Positions 1 to 13,486 of a stretch of DNA of 64,000 nt are shown here, in pieces (the stretch's first letter is position 1; every line of letters starts with the position of its first letter). A program made the position numbers and the translations under genes. The notes under the pieces are model-generated. The model did no database searches. It saw only the letters and a list, made by a program, of their open reading frames with translations, and had not been told where the DNA came from. Origin of the DNA: Saccharina japonica (taxonomy: Eukaryota > Sar > Phaeophyceae > Laminariales > Laminariaceae). The stretch is from the NCBI GenBank assembly GCA_008828725.1, contig MEHQ01003012.1, positions 62,001 to 126,000 of the forward strand. The letters are read 5' to 3'.

Positions 1-2360
1 ACCCCATCGGATCACCCTAGCGTACCTGCTACACCACACCACCCGAACGTTTGTTGATTGACTTTCGGCATCGATATCGTACTCCGTTGTTGTTCACTTG
101 TAGTTGCTATGTGTATGTGTGTACGCTACGGTGGTAACGATACTACTGGAGTCCATACGAATATCTGGTTGGAAGTGACGAGCCTGCGAGTGCCGTTTCG
201 TTTACGCTAGGCCCACCTACAACGTTGAAGGGGTTCAGTGGTTATGGTTATTCTGTAGGATGCACTGCCTCCTCAATATAATCGTAATATAGCAGTACGT
301 CTTACCTGTGTAACGGTTGGTGGTATGAACGTACTATACTTCCCATGAGCCGGCCTTCTTCGGGCGTACATCCTCCGACGTCAGGTAATGCGCCAGAGTA
401 CAGAACGGATAATACAATACCAAGAAGGAAGTACTATGTTGGGTAATGAAGGCAAGGCAACATGTTGGGGCGAGAAGTAGCGACTGCTGTCTACGCGGCG
501 GTTAAAAGGGGTACGTTGTTTGGGCACAAGCGTCTTTTGACTGACGGGACTCCCCACATAAACAATGACTCTACTACGCATATATTTCGAAGTCAGGTAG
601 CGTTGTCACGTAGTTACTCGATGCTTGTCATACGTCTAATCCAACATTTACGTGGTCGTATTGGGCAAACATTATTTGTCAGAGTTGGGTTGAGCGTCAG
701 GTTGGTCACAGGGTTGTGAGCGCGTTTCTTTTCAAAGTCGACTTGACGCCGGCTTACTCGTAACCGAACGTTCCGCAACAACAGAGGACCCTCGATAGTG
801 TGAGATGCGTCCAGACTATGGCATGGACAGAATGGGCGGTTCTCTCCCCCACGTATGGGACCACTGGCAGAACAATTAGGTCGAATGTTGCCCCGTGGTC
901 GACACCCGGGTGTGTTTGGTAGGGTATATATCATGGAGGAAACCGTGAAACTACTCGTCATAGTGATGGGCACCGTTCGAGAAAAACAAGTCTCTAATAG
1001 TGCGGTTGTTGATCCTGGTCTAGAGCGGCGACTGGGGGCCTAATGTAGTATGGCGAGTTATTCTTCTTCTCGGTGGCCATCCCACGGGTGCCACACCAAC
1101 CGGGTGGCTAGCGTTCCTGGGTCGGTCCGTGGTATAATAGTACGATATTCATGTGTGTATTACGGCGTCTGTGGCCGAAATGTGCGACGGGTGTGAGCAG
1201 GGGGCCTGCGATCACGGTGCGGCTCTTTACTTCATGTATGTCTGGACCCAACGTTATGGAGTTCAACTTGGTACTCGTAATCTATGCATATTGGTGTACT
1301 ATTACTAGGAGCATCACTATAATTGAGGGTCATCAGGGGGGATTGGCCGTTTGATTTGCAGCGTTACTTGTCCTTTTGACTCGACTCCGCGGGCGAGGAT
1401 TGAGTTGCCGTTGTATCTGGTACGTATACAAGTACTGGATCGTGAAATCTCGCGAGTTTGTTGTGTTTGCTGTAGACGATCAGACTGATGGTAGTAGTTG
1501 GGGGAGTTTTGTACTATCGTATGGTTTTGGAAAGTGTGGCTTTCGCAGGGGTTCTAAAGGCATCGTGGTGTCTCGAAGATATACTGTCAACTATACGATG
1601 ACCGTGTCTGATCGTGCAGGGAGCAGAGGAGGGTGTTGGTAGCACTGGTTGCACAATGCGAGATATAACAGCGACGGTGGGTTAGTTTAGTAGGGGTGAT
1701 ATACATTGATACGGACTATGCATGCAAGGCCACTGACCGGCGTTCTGTCGCTGGCGGGCGTCTTTACGATGGAACTAATTGGCGAGCTCGTGTCTATGTA
1801 TAGTTTTTCTCTAGAACGCAGGCGCCTGGCACGTGTTGCCCACAGGAGGTTTGAGATTGTCCACGTACCTGTCCGCAGACCAGCATGCTGAAGACGATGG
1901 CGATTCGGTTTCTCTTTCACGTTTTATGTTTACGTGTTAGTATTTTATCCGTTTGTGTATTATTCCGTATTTTTTTTTAGTTATCGCTTTGTTTGAATGA
2001 CGGCTATTGTGGGGGGTTGACTGGGACTGTTGGGAGCGGTGATTCCAACGAAACCCTGCTTCGCTCCTGACGACAAGCATATGTCGTGTCTGAATTAGTG
2101 TTGGTGGTGGGGACGTTTCTCCGTAACGGAGAAATTGGACCGGATCTCGCTGCCGCAGTCTTGGTAGGAATGGACGACCTTGGGCCCACTGTCTGTAGTT
2201 GTGCACTGCCTGCTCTGCTTACTGCACTGCAACGTAGTATCTCTGTGCCGTAGTTTTGTGACCACGTAACTGGTATATCTCTAGGATGAAGAATGGACAC
2301 GGACACCGGATGTGCTGGATGTCAACGGGTAGAAAGAGCAGTTTAATGTGAAGAACACAC
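1..2360. other. Unassigned G/T-rich stretch
   Basis: No gene is recognised. The plus strand is visibly enriched in G and T over most of this stretch. That lowers the number of stop codons on some frames and produces several 60-120 codon frames on both strands, none with a motif or a convincing start or splice context. It could be old decayed transposon sequence. Confidence 0.4.
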
Positions 2361-2367
2361 ACACCGC

Positions 2368-3806
2368 GTGGATATCCCGTCACTTCGAAAGCAGCAGTGG
2401 AGTACAACGTATTTCAGTCGAGTTTCCGATGGGATCGAGGGATGTAGTCGAACGCGGACGTTGTCTACATGTGGCCAAACAAGCAAGCCATCGTGCATAG
2501 AGCACTGGCTGGTTTTTCTTTCGAAGGCTACTCTTATCGTTCCCTTGGTGTTCTCGGTGTTGGCTTGTATCAAGAATTAGGTAAGCGATAGGAGAGCCAC
2601 GATGCGCGATGGTCAGGCCGCCATGTAGGCCAACACAGGGGGTAGACTATACGTATGAACTCCACCAGATATGGCGTGTGGTAAGGTGTTGGATATACCC
2701 CAGGCCATAAATATGGCGGTGCTGCTCGTACCGGACGCATACATTGAACACACGTTGTGTAGGTCAGATCCTCGGAGCGTATGCCTTTTCCACAAAGCGA
2801 ACGAGTCTCGTCCAGATAGTCAATGGTGCCCGTTAAACTCAACCGCAAACCAGCTCCCGGATGGAAACACAATGCGCGATGAGATCTATAAACGTTTCGT
2901 TCAGCTACGGACTGTAATGAGGTTCGTGATACGGAGTACCTGGTATGATACTACAGTAGGAATGCCACCTTCGCGGACAATCTCGATCATAGAAGAGGCG
3001 TTTTCGAGGGTAGGGATGGGGTACAGTCTATTGTAGTGCGGGAGGGTACGTTTAGTTATAATACTAATGTTTGTGCCTGCCGCGAGGGTAGTGAAGAAGT
3101 GTGAGTTGAGGATCTTGCGAGCTGTGGTTCACTTATCGGCACTGTGGATCCAAGCAGGGTTTTTGTTGAGGATTGCTAGGCAGACAAGCGGGGACAATGA
3201 CTACTTGTCTTCGGGAAAACAAGCCACCGTGTACATACCAGGACGGTTGCTTGTGCTACGAAGGTGCACATCTCATAGTCTCTCCCTTCTCGCGTGATAG
3301 AAAGGACTACCTAGGGGGGCGGATAACCCACATTTCTGGTCCGTCTGATGAAATACTGCTGCTTTTCATGTACGATATCTAAGGACAAAAATCGAAAACC
3401 TTATATGTGTGTCCGTCTGGTGCCCCTGTCCTCAGTCTCCAACGGACCTACGCGATGCGTAGCCTGAACCTCACTCGGGACTACCTTGGGGAACTAAACA
3501 AACGGAAAGGCTGTGCTTCCGTCCTTTGGCCCGTCCGGACCCCCCGCTCCGTGTTTACAATACGACGCACATTTGTGTTTCGAAGAGGCTTCAAACGGTT
3601 GATACCCACGACGCACGTACCCGAACTGAGAGCCCCCCACAAAGGCGCTGAGCAGGAGCTAAAACCCATGTTGTTGGCGGCCGTGTGTGACCAGGTCTGA
3701 GACAGGTACCCGTGTGCCCCCATACAGCTCACAGCCGGGGAGCTGGCCGCAGCAATTGATGGTTTACCAATTCTATTGTCGGTTGGACGGTCTTCATGTT
3801 TTTGAC
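2368..3806 (+). pseudogene. Decayed reading frame, function unknown
   Basis: Frame +1 stays open from about 2368 to 3297 apart from a few stops. Frame +2 takes over from about 3173 to 3806, interrupted by a TAA at 3380 and a TGA at 3698. The longest clean piece, 2671-3036, begins MACGKVLDIPQAINM, reads 121 codons and has a balanced protein-like composition. The 3407-3700 piece is rich in Arg and Leu. Successive open segments on one strand, broken by single stops and one frame change, look like a relic of one longer coding region, perhaps of a transposable element. No domain is recognised. Chance runs in low-stop sequence remain possible. Confidence 0.3.
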
Positions 3807-5100
3807 GTCGACACACAGCAAGCACCAGCTGAGTACACCCGAGAAACAAGGACAACAACACCACAGCACCGCACAGCAGCAGCATCAGCATTCACAGCCA
3901 CAAACAGCAGCACATCGGCGTGGAGATAAACTACTACTTCATGTACAGGTTCGCGATTGAAGCTGTCTTCTTCGGCGGGCGCCTATGTCACCCCTCCGCG
4001 CAGTACGTCCTTGTACCTCGTCTCGTCACAAACTCGTCGTTCGTCACTCATGCGTGAGGCACATGAACCACTTTGAGAAGCTGCTCGACTGCTGTGTTGT
4101 AGGTAGTACGGAGGCGATTGCCGTACTCATACATACGCCGGGGGGGACCACATCCACCAGTAGTGCGGCTGGTGCACTGTTGTTGCGGACCGGTCCCTCA
4201 ACACTCAACAGTGCAAGAGTGCGGCATGAATATATTGTGTTTGTCTTAATCAATTCTCAGTGTGACGAATTTCATTCCATTGACCTCGGAACACAACGAG
4301 CACCAGCTACGCACACACGACTTACATAGACAAGAAGGAGCTCTACAGGGGCCTGGTCGCCATGATCACTTGGTCAATTCCTGTTGGTATATTATCCACC
4401 TAAATGCGGTGCCCGCACTATTGAGGGTAGCTTCTATCCACACAACTCGCCATGCACTACGTGAAAGAGTAAAATCCCGCGTACGACCATAATCGGGTTG
4501 AGACGAGATGCACTCAATACTAACGCACGTGGTGCATCATATTGCGGGGTCCCACTCTAGTGCGGTTAGTTCCGCCTGACACACCACAGCACAATTCCGG
4601 GAACCCCACTGCACTGCTGTAAAACGCAACTTTAGTGTAGAAAATATCACGTTGATATTCGTATCGAAATCTAGTCAAGGCCACGTGCTTCTGGCTCCAT
4701 CTTGTATGTATACCTTTGGCACTCCAGAGGGTAGAATAAGATAAATCAGGCGAATGCGCATCGGCCCCTGCGTGATTGGTGTCTGAGCTGCCGTGCAAGA
4801 CGCCACTTGGCAAGAGCGCAACGTGGCCCTTTCAACTCCTGACCATCGTATGGTCGATAATTCACTGTGAACTCCTCTGTCCAGGTATGGTATATACCTG
4901 GCACACGACATGAGTCAATATAATACCCCCACGCAGTTTTGATACACCCACCCATGACCCAGCCAGGGGTAGGCGGCGGCAGACATCTACAATTTTCCCC
5001 TGGACATTATGGTTGTCCATTCGATGGATTCAATTTTAGGGGTACACAACAACCATCTATAACCGAAGCTGCACGAGAGAGACAACACGACGAAGCCGTC
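3807..5100. other. No recognisable gene
   Basis: Only short frames occur. A motif of about 20 bases with a shared core (GAGCACCAGCT-like) occurs at about 3811 and again at about 4291, hinting at further decayed repeat sequence. Confidence 0.35.
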
Positions 5101-5104
5101 CATA

Positions 5105-5880
5105 TCAAACCCCCCATTCACCCCACCCCCCACCCCTATCTGTCCCTCCCCCTCCCCCTTCCACTCTCCATGTGTTCCACCCCCCGAACAAGGAAGGAGC
5201 ACGCAAACTGCACGAACGAGAAACACGCTCGCAAGTAAATTCGTGCGTACGATCATTGCAATTACGATTCATGTTGTCGTCGTTGGTGTTGTTGTTGGTG
5301 GTGGTGGCATCGCATTAACTAATCGCGAAAACGATAGTCAGTGGGTCCTAAAAAGCTCTGGTGTGGAAGAATACACCGGGGAAGAGCAATACACAAAAAA
5401 AAGGCACATCATACAAACTCAGCCAAACAAAAGACAAACAAACAAACAAACAAACAAACAAACAAACAAAACAAAATGGAGAGAGAAAGAAAAGGAGACG
5501 GAGGAGGATGGGGAACAATGAACACCGGGGGAAAAGGATGGGGGGGAACGGGAAAATGGAAAAAGGAACGACAAGAGGAAGCTGACGAACCACAAAGCAA
5601 ACAAAAAAAAAAAGAGCCAGTGCTGAACACAAAAATACGAGTAAAGACCGTCAACATGGTGCGCTCGCTATCTGTACGCACGCGCGTTCAAGGTATGTAA
5701 AACAAAAAGGAGATAAATAACTAGGAAGCACGGACACGACAAATCGAGAAACAGTAAAGGAAGCACAAGAACAGTAGATAAACTTATAAAGGAAACCAGG
5801 GACAAACGTGAAAAAGAAAAAGAGGATCGCGAAACAAACTAAACAAAAACCTACGTAGGAGGCATACAGAAGGCCAGTAC
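5105..5880. repeat. C-rich then purine-rich low-complexity block with (AAAC)n
   Basis: A pyrimidine-rich run of C and T (5105-5165) is followed, after a more mixed spacer, by a strongly A/G-rich plus strand from about 5395 to 5880. It contains a tetranucleotide microsatellite of AAAC units at 5434-5474 and several A and G homopolymers. The long overlapping frames here on both strands are products of this composition (poly-Lys/Glu on one strand, poly-Phe/Leu on the other), so no gene is called. Confidence 0.8.
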
Positions 5881-6984
5881 GGAAATCCCTTTTCTAGCTA
5901 CTTCGGCACCGGAAAGGCACGCATCATTACGAATATGACCATACACAGTCGTCAGTATGCAGGTAACAGTTTCGCTTATTCAAGGCGTCCGCCGCGCTCC
6001 TCGTTCCCGCCGGCGTTGAAGTTCCGTCTACCATAAACGCTACTAGGTACTGGGGACAGCGTAGGGAACAGCAGATCAACGCATACCGTTGACTCTGCTC
6101 TTGCAATTATATGTACAATAAATCGTTCCATAAGATTCTCAGCCATACCGACAAACATTATGACTTTGACACCCATAACAGTAACAAGAAGGTCGATAAA
6201 TTCGGGAGCTACAACATCCGAACAATGTTTTTAAAGTTTCTCCCCATTGCCATTGAAAATAATAAACTCTGCAAGCCCTCTTCCGGACGATCTCTCTGCT
6301 GATTGCTCGCGTGCGCGAGCGGCATTCAGCGTATTTGTGCCGGCGAGGTGCGCGTGGAGCCCTGCTCCGTCTTGGCATGTACACAGGAATGTAAGCGTCA
6401 TCCGAAACGCCCTCCAACAGTCCTTTCGTTCAGGCGATCTGCGAATCCCACTGCTGTGGCACGTGTCTGACTGAACATATTGTCATGTAATGGTATGTTC
6501 AAATTGATCCCACACCGGCAACGTATCGGCTCGTCACGCTGTAGGTCGTGTGGGGTGCGATCCCTTCGTTCCTCTCCCTCCCGGTCCTTCGCCCCTCGCT
6601 CGTGGCGCGCTACTCCCTCCGTCGCTCTCCGTCCCCTCCATAGTTGACGCCTCTCGATAGGTTTTTCAGATTGTGCCGAGATAGTGCCAGTTTGCCGCAG
6701 TAGTGCCTGTACAATCGCTTGGCACACATATGAGGTTATCCAGTGTGACAGCATAAGGAGTAGTGCCGGTTCACGCTATAGTGCCGGTACTGTTGGTGGG
6801 GCGAAAAACCACAAACGAACTGTTAAAAAACCAGGTATGGTGCAACCCATGCGCTCCAGGAAGGCTCGTCGTATCCGCACACCCCGCTTATTGAAATAAT
6901 GTCAAAGTTTCACAAGCTGGGGCTGCACTTATATCCTAGTGCTTCAGAACCATGTATATTGCCTCATCCCCATACATAACATCC
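5881..6984. other. No recognisable gene
   Basis: Mixed-composition sequence with short frames only. A T/C-rich patch lies near 6560-6640. No motif or splice-bounded exon was recognised. Confidence 0.35.
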
Positions 6985-7200
6985 TGCAAAGTACCGCATG
7001 TACCCCCCCCCCCCTGCATGGCTGGTACCCTCCACGCGTCTCGGTCAACACGTCACGAGGCTTCGCACTTGGTGCAAGCAATGTCCACTGGTCGGTAAAA
7101 ACCCGACTTGCTTCGTGCCGGAAGTGTAAGGAGGCCAGGGTCTGAGGGCATACGACAAGCTCTGCCCATGACATAAGGATACCGCCCCGCCCGGCTAGCA
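6985..7200 (+). repeat. Dispersed repeat R3, copy 1
   Basis: This begins in a poly-C tract (around 7005) and contains a core reading CTTGGTGCAAGCAATGTC. It is followed by a GGT(A/G)AAAACCC(A/G)AC motif and a stretch ending in a CATGAC motif. The same order of blocks is found at 46770-46985 and, inverted, at 40750-40965. The copies are diverged by many substitutions. The element's nature is unknown. Confidence 0.6.
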
Positions 7201-9340
7201 CCGGCTGTTCGCAAGCGCGAAATTAAATTTTGCACGTGATGATATCAATGCGGAACTCCCTACATGGAGGCCACGATATATACCTTCGTGCGGATAATTC
7301 CCTGCGAAAACAGCAAAGCACTTTAAGTACTATCGCTCGTATTGCAACTCGTTCGTTACCCCCCTGCATGACCGTGCACGAGGGCTGCATGGTATTGTAG
7401 AAAATATGGTGTCCATGGGAGAATCGTTGGGAAGACAAAGGGAAGCACCTCGGTGAGAAGATGGGCCTGAGAAACCATATCCAAAACATCCTGAAGCCCC
7501 CCCTTATGGCCTCACAACTACTCCGTTAACACACATGATGTGGTAGACTGGCCATACCTCGTAAAACGGCAAGTTCTCCCATCGCCTCGAAGCGTGGTTT
7601 TACGCCTCAAGTAGTACAATAGGCTAAACCATTATTCGTCAATTTCGATCAAACACGTCAAAATATCCAACTGCTTCTTGGAAATCAAACCCTACGACGA
7701 GATCGCCAGAAGCCCCGCTGTCACGTGAGGATCTGTCACCCTTGCTCCAGTCGGAAATAACGCTTGAGAAGGCTTCCGGTTAACTGGTCGCGCTGGTAAA
7801 CTGGCGGTATCATCTGCTGCCCGACAAACCGGTTAAACTGCCCGTACACACCTCCCTGTTTTGCACCTGTGAATGACCGCATTGAAAGTTGTTTTCTGAA
7901 AAGGAGCGCATATCTATTTGGGGTTGATTTCTGGGCAACCACAACGTCTGCGCCATATAGCAAACCCCTGGTATTGTTCGTCTCCACCACGGAAAAAAAC
8001 TGACCTCGCCGTTTTGCCGATGAGGCAACGGGGGGAAACTACATCTTCGTTAAGTACATATGGTACGGGTGAACGACGAAAACAGTTCAGAGTTCTTAAA
8101 TTCAAGAGATCTATGTACTCCGACAAAACCCCGACAACAATTAAACGCGCACGCACGCTGAGCCAAACTAACCGCTTCCATGCACCTTTGAACGTAAACA
8201 GGCACCATTGTGGTGTTCCGCAATCAATGTACCGAGTGTTATTCATGTAAAATGCCCGCCAGAAGAAAAATGTGATTTGCCGACTTTACCACTGCCACCC
8301 TCGCACAACCGTGTATAAGTACGTCGCGTTTCCTCTCTCGTTCTCGTAAATTAAGCGTTCCAGCATGTGGCAAGTTTCGACATACATGATGAGTACAAGT
8401 GCAGGGGAAGACGACATACATACACGATCGTCTGAATAGACCATCAACACACAGCGAGCACGTACTACCTACGAGTAAGGCTACCTTTGAAAAACTAGAA
8501 TGGTACGCGTTACTAAAACAAAACGAACGTCTTGCCTACGTTAGGAACGCACAAGCGTAACTTTGTTTGTCAGGTACTTGGCGTCTGTTTTCTCATTCAG
8601 TATCCGTTGACGATCGCGCTAGAGCATGAGAGCGTAGAGAAAGTTCAACGGAACAAAAAACGGATTTCGATAGCAAGAACGCGAAATAATCGACGATCGT
8701 TCGTTAAATCCATAGTTGGCCAATTAGAGCCGATGAGGTTAACACGCACGTGCAGCTCCATTCAGCACTTTCCACCCTCGAAGCGGCTACTCCCACGGGG
8801 CCCTTGACACGATCTGTGTTTCGTCATGGAGGGGCAACTTCATGCCGAAGAAAGGAGGGACAGCTTTGTAAGCGAGTGGTGCTGCTTCGGGCGGTCTAGT
8901 TCTTCGGAGGTACATACCCCTCTGGAAAACCAAACTCCACTCACAAGTGATACCATGCGTAACGTACAACTACAGGTGTGCAACCCATCACATATGATAA
9001 CATGCACAACGGTCGATATGCAGGAACAGCTATCAGGCGTACAACCCGTCGGCTGCTTTGGAGAGGCCACCATTGTTCGGCCTAAGACCCCTGTAACGAC
9101 AGTTTTCGTCAGCAGTACTGGTTGAAGCTAGTCGTGCAAGGGTTTGGCATTTTTTTTCAAATTTGAGATTGTCGCTTACCGAACGAGCAACACCACGTAC
9201 AAATACCCCTTGCCCGAGCAGCATCTTGACACAAAAGAACGCAAACTATTCTTGCAAGCCATTGTTTATCGCGCAACTCATACTCTGATGCCGAACGACG
9301 CCGTGTATATGTTATTTACACCAATGTCGTGCAAGCATTA
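7201..9340. other. No recognisable gene
   Basis: Many 60-110 codon frames occur on both strands without motifs. The composition is mixed. No exon with both a convincing acceptor and coding bias was seen. Confidence 0.35.
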
Positions 9341-9358
9341 AGTGTTTATCTCCCGAAC

Positions 9359-9683
9359 CTGCACCCTCGTTCACTACACTCGCAATATTCAAGCGTGCCG
9401 CCAATGGTGCCCATGCCCTGCATGATGGAGACCACGTTCGTGTTTGCATTAGGCACAGGCGTCTCGCCAACGATGTCCGTGGCGTCAACGCGTACGTCGT
9501 GGTTGTCGATGGCCATGTTCATTTGCCATGTCAAGTGGTCGGAAAAGTCACGCTGATCGATGGGCTGCCGCATGAGGAGCTGGTGCAGCTGGCCATGACT
9601 CAGACGTATTTCAGCTGTCTGTGTCTTGATTTGGAAAGGAAGATGTGCGAACTGTCTGGCGAACAGGTCGACTTCGTCACCAG
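9359..9683 (-). CDS. Unidentified coding exon (about 108 codons)
   Basis: The minus strand has a strong acceptor: a pyrimidine run ending CCCCTCTACAG, with the exon starting at 9683. The frame then stays open to a possible donor (GCAG then GTTCGG) at 9359, or on to a TAA at 9346. Codons are dominated by C- or G-ending forms (ATC, GAC, AAC, GGC, GCC, CAG), as in the methyltransferase exons, which is the main evidence that this strand is coding. The peptide is acidic to neutral with motifs such as DEVDLFARQF, IDQRDFSDHLTWQMNMAID and NANTNVVSIMQGMG. No transmembrane segment, repeat or catalytic signature is recognised and I cannot name the family. The plus strand is also open here, probably as a mirror of the codon bias. 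If real, it belongs to a separate minus-strand gene lying 3' of the duplicated methyltransferase block. Confidence 0.45.
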
Positions 9684-9757
9684 CTGTAGAGGGGAGACGC
9701 GCACTCGGCACACTCTACTTTAGTGATCACTATGCCCAGTGAGACATATCTTGTATC

Positions 9758-10069
9758 GTGTCAATTACACTGAGTGTCCGGTTGGACAGGGCAAGAACCT
9801 CCATCCCTTTTGGGATTTTTCGAACGCACACGCAGGAGCGGTTTTATAGCGGCAGACGCTACAGCAACGGTGGCGGAGACGATGATGGGACGGCAAAAAA
9901 AACGTTGGCTGCAGTGGCTGAAGCACAACATCAGGAGGATCAGCAACAGGGGAAGCTTCCCCTCCCTCCTTCTTCGATGCGACAGCTGCGCAGAAACATT
10001 CTTGCTGTCAGCCGCCGTCGTTCTCCGCCGCCACTAGGGCCGCGCCACCACCGCCCTTTCTGCTCTTGA
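9758..10069 (+). CDS. Doubtful ORF, Gln/Arg-rich
   Basis: An open plus-strand frame of 103 codons contains a Gly/Asp patch (GGGDDDG), a Gln/Glu-rich patch and a basic Arg/Pro tail. A second plus frame over the same bases is also open and protein-like, so the true frame, if any, is undecided. No domain is recognised. It is listed because its composition differs from the surrounding A/C-rich repeat sequence, and it may equally be chance. Confidence 0.15.
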   Translation: MSITLSVRLDRARTSIPFGIFRTHTQERFYSGRRYSNGGGDDDGTAKKTLAAVAEAQHQEDQQQGKLPLPPSSMRQLRRNILAVSRRRSPPPLGPRHHRPFCS

Positions 10070-13000
10070 TGTGTCGGTACGGGGATGTACTGCGGCTGTG
10101 CGGCTGCTGTTTCGATTGTTCTGTAACATACAGGTACCATACCTCCGTGTGTGTAAATACGATGTCACGGTACTTCGTGATGCCTACTGCCGACATGTTG
10201 TTCTTTTATTCGGAATATAATGTAAACAGTAATCTGGTGGAAACTCGGAGTTTCGCTAGACGCAAAAGCAATTATACTGATTCCGAATGAGTTTTGCAAT
10301 GTTCAAGTAGGACGGAATTACACGTTGAGTTATTTTTTCGCACACACTATGGAAGACTTCCGTTTTCGGGAACAGTCGAGCCCTGGAAAATAACTGCACC
10401 CATGCGCGAACTCGGCGCTGTTTAAGGGCATGCCTGTTTTCCGACTGCTGGTTTAATGATGCCGGGCGTTGTAATGCGTTTCGCAAGGCCAATCTAGTTT
10501 CGATCTGATTTCGTTCAAGCACGTTGTCCTCATATAGCTCGTGTGAGGCTTTCGGGGAGAGTGGACGAACCTGTGCGCTCGTTTCGTAGCAGTGGGCCTC
10601 TTCGGAACCTACAGTGCTTACATCATAGTCGATCGTACGGTGCAAGAAGTTTCTTCATTATGCCATCAAACCCGGCCTGCTTGTATACGCCTCTGTCGAA
10701 CGAACCCGTCTGTTGCACGCGTGGCTCTTTTGCGGTCGGGGGAGAGAGCGGCGCAATGGATTGAATGGCACAACCACCAAACACACACCAGGTGGTCCAG
10801 TACCTAGTCGTCAGACACTTCACCTTATGAACCCCACGGGGGTGAACCGTATCTTATCTTCGTGCAGGAATTCATGTATATCCCCACCGAAAATTTGCAC
10901 GAACGCCCGAGACTTACATAATTATCGTCAGCAAGTGCACCACGAAGGGGCAGCCATTAATATTAAACAGGCGGTGTGTAGCATCGCAGAGCAATGATGT
11001 CTCCACACACACTGGTAACCCCCAATCGCCGTAGATATGTATGGAACCGCCAAGTACTACGAACGTAGCCCCAAATCCGTGCGACGTATGACAAGTTCCG
11101 AACAACGTAACACGAAATGACAAGTACAACGGCGCAACCCAAATGGCGACGTGAATAATTTATGAGGTAAAACGGCCACTCGAGAATCCACCCGAACAAA
11201 TTGCCAACGTAACACGACGATGCCAACTTCCAGTGTTAAGAACTGCCGACGTAACCCGGTATTCCCTGTGCGAAAGCTCTCAATTTAAGTTTCAGTACAA
11301 ACGTCACCATACACTATACCAGATATGTATATGGTAGTCACTACGGGGAAGAGAAAACTCAACAAACGAGCGCATGCCGGTTAAACCTTCAAGCACAAGA
11401 AATGGCACTCTCTTAAGATAGATGATCATAGCGCACCACCCTATTGCACCCCCCCCCCCCCCTATTCATTATGACCTGCAAGTTTATGGGAGCAACCCCA
11501 TCACAAACGCTCTCAATATCGGCTCCAGTCGAAAGGTCTCCATAACAAGATAAGACAACCACTACGGGAAAACTCTAACAAACGAGAGCGTGCAGGTAAA
11601 ACCATCAAATACAATCAATTACAGCGTATTTAGATACATTGTATTATAGATCACCAGCGGATAGCATCGTCCCCTGTTGAACTAAGAGCAAGGAAACAGA
11701 ACATCGCCTCCCCCCCTGTGAAACTACAGTAGTGTACTGTTCGAGAAGAACAACAGAACGAAGGACCACCAAAATCGAAATATTGCAGCCCCCCCTCACA
11801 AGTTTATTAATGGCAACAAACTACTGCGTCTGAACTTGAACATACTACACGACTAGGTATTAGTCAATGCGACCGCCCAGACATTGGGCTCAACTAATCA
11901 ATCGCCAAGGGGCAATACACTATTCATGAAAGGCGTCGGTATACATTTCTGGCGTACTACCCTTACTTGACGGATGTATACCTCCCAACACATTCCCCCT
12001 CAGCCCATCGCATACATACCTAAAACTAATATACAACTTGTGCAAAAGACACACAACCCCCGGAAAACGACCGTGTGATTGCAATCACACAACGTTCGTC
12101 ACAATGTAACGGTCGAAGTGAACCCAGTCTGGGTGTAACAATTTGATGAGAACATCGGCATGCTACTCCACCAACAGTGCGTGTTAACATCGAACTTCCT
12201 TTCAGGCACGCGCTCCAGGCAAATGCTATACACAGGCCCAAGCGCACATAACAACTCTAAAGGGGATAGACCCCAGGTAACAAATCTTGGGCGCAAAGTC
12301 GGCATCCATCGTGAAACTGGCAGACGAGGCACATTCGATGTGATTAGCCTTTTGACGTGCTGGCTAGAGTCCGGCAGGACGTATTGATTAAAAGTACAAC
12401 CCAAACTGCTATTTGCGTTGTCAGTACTTCATGGGCGAAACGGGGTGAAACTATCTACTTCCTATCCAGCCACCGTAGAGTAAGCGACACTATAAATGTG
12501 GCATGCCTGTTGCGCACAGCATCCAACAGCAAAGTTACATTATTATCCCATTACCCATCACACCGGAGGAGTGAGTCGTGCCTTATCGTCACGCTCCACC
12601 CTAACATATACCGTCTGTATACTTGCATCACAGCCTGGGTCATATAGTATCATACTAAGCCACTGCGCCACGAAGGGGCAGCCATGCACATCAACGACGC
12701 ATCATGCACTATCTCAGAACTATAATGCCTGGTCACATGGTGGAAGCCCCCAAACTCCGCATCCCTGCATGAAACCGCCGTGCACTACAAACAAGCCCCT
12801 GTCTCAGCCTTCTACTCACCTGCATGTGTACGTTCCACATCTCATTCGGGGTCGTGTCCAAGTAGAGGGAGAATATATTGCAATAGTAACTCCTGTCCAA
12901 CCACCATTAAAGCCGACGCAGTACTCCACCGAACTTAGAGGGTTTAGAGCACTCCAGTCACACATGTATAGACCACATCCTTCTAGTTCCGGGCACCGGA

Positions 13001-13486
13001 CACACGCGGTATGGCGTCGTGTCCTAAATACGTGATTTACGGTTCGAGCAGATGGGTATGTATCCCGGGCTTCAACATTATGTATCGTAGAGCAGAAACA
13101 TGTGCGTGAACCGTCTCGTTATCATTTGCCGTTTCTGTGTCATCGCGGGCACCGGTCACTCACAAAATCCGCGAGTCGCTATGGTGGCACCACGGCTCCT
13201 GACATAGATGGGTCGGACCCTTTCCAAACTTGACCGCGGACATAGATGGGTTCTTCTTCTTGTCGTCGTAGACGGGGCCAGCCTACCTGTTGAGGCTCCA
13301 TCCGAGGACACGCGACTCGGGCCAATAACACCCCGCCTGACAGGGCTTCCTCTAAATTGCAGTACACCTACAGCGACTTACTGCCACGGACGTCTTCTTA
13401 CTGATGCGATCATGTCAACATGTCTTGTGTCCAACAAGTTGGTACAATGACCTATCTATAGCCTTTATTGGTTTGATGTCCCATGT

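Noticed and set aside
5361..5700. Lys/Glu-rich plus-strand frames and Phe/Leu-rich minus frames
   Set aside because: They follow from the purine-rich strand and the (AAAC)n microsatellite.
12496..13035. 179-codon plus-strand frame
   Set aside because: It lies in A/C-rich sequence that is poor in stop codons. The homologous part of block B does not keep the frame.
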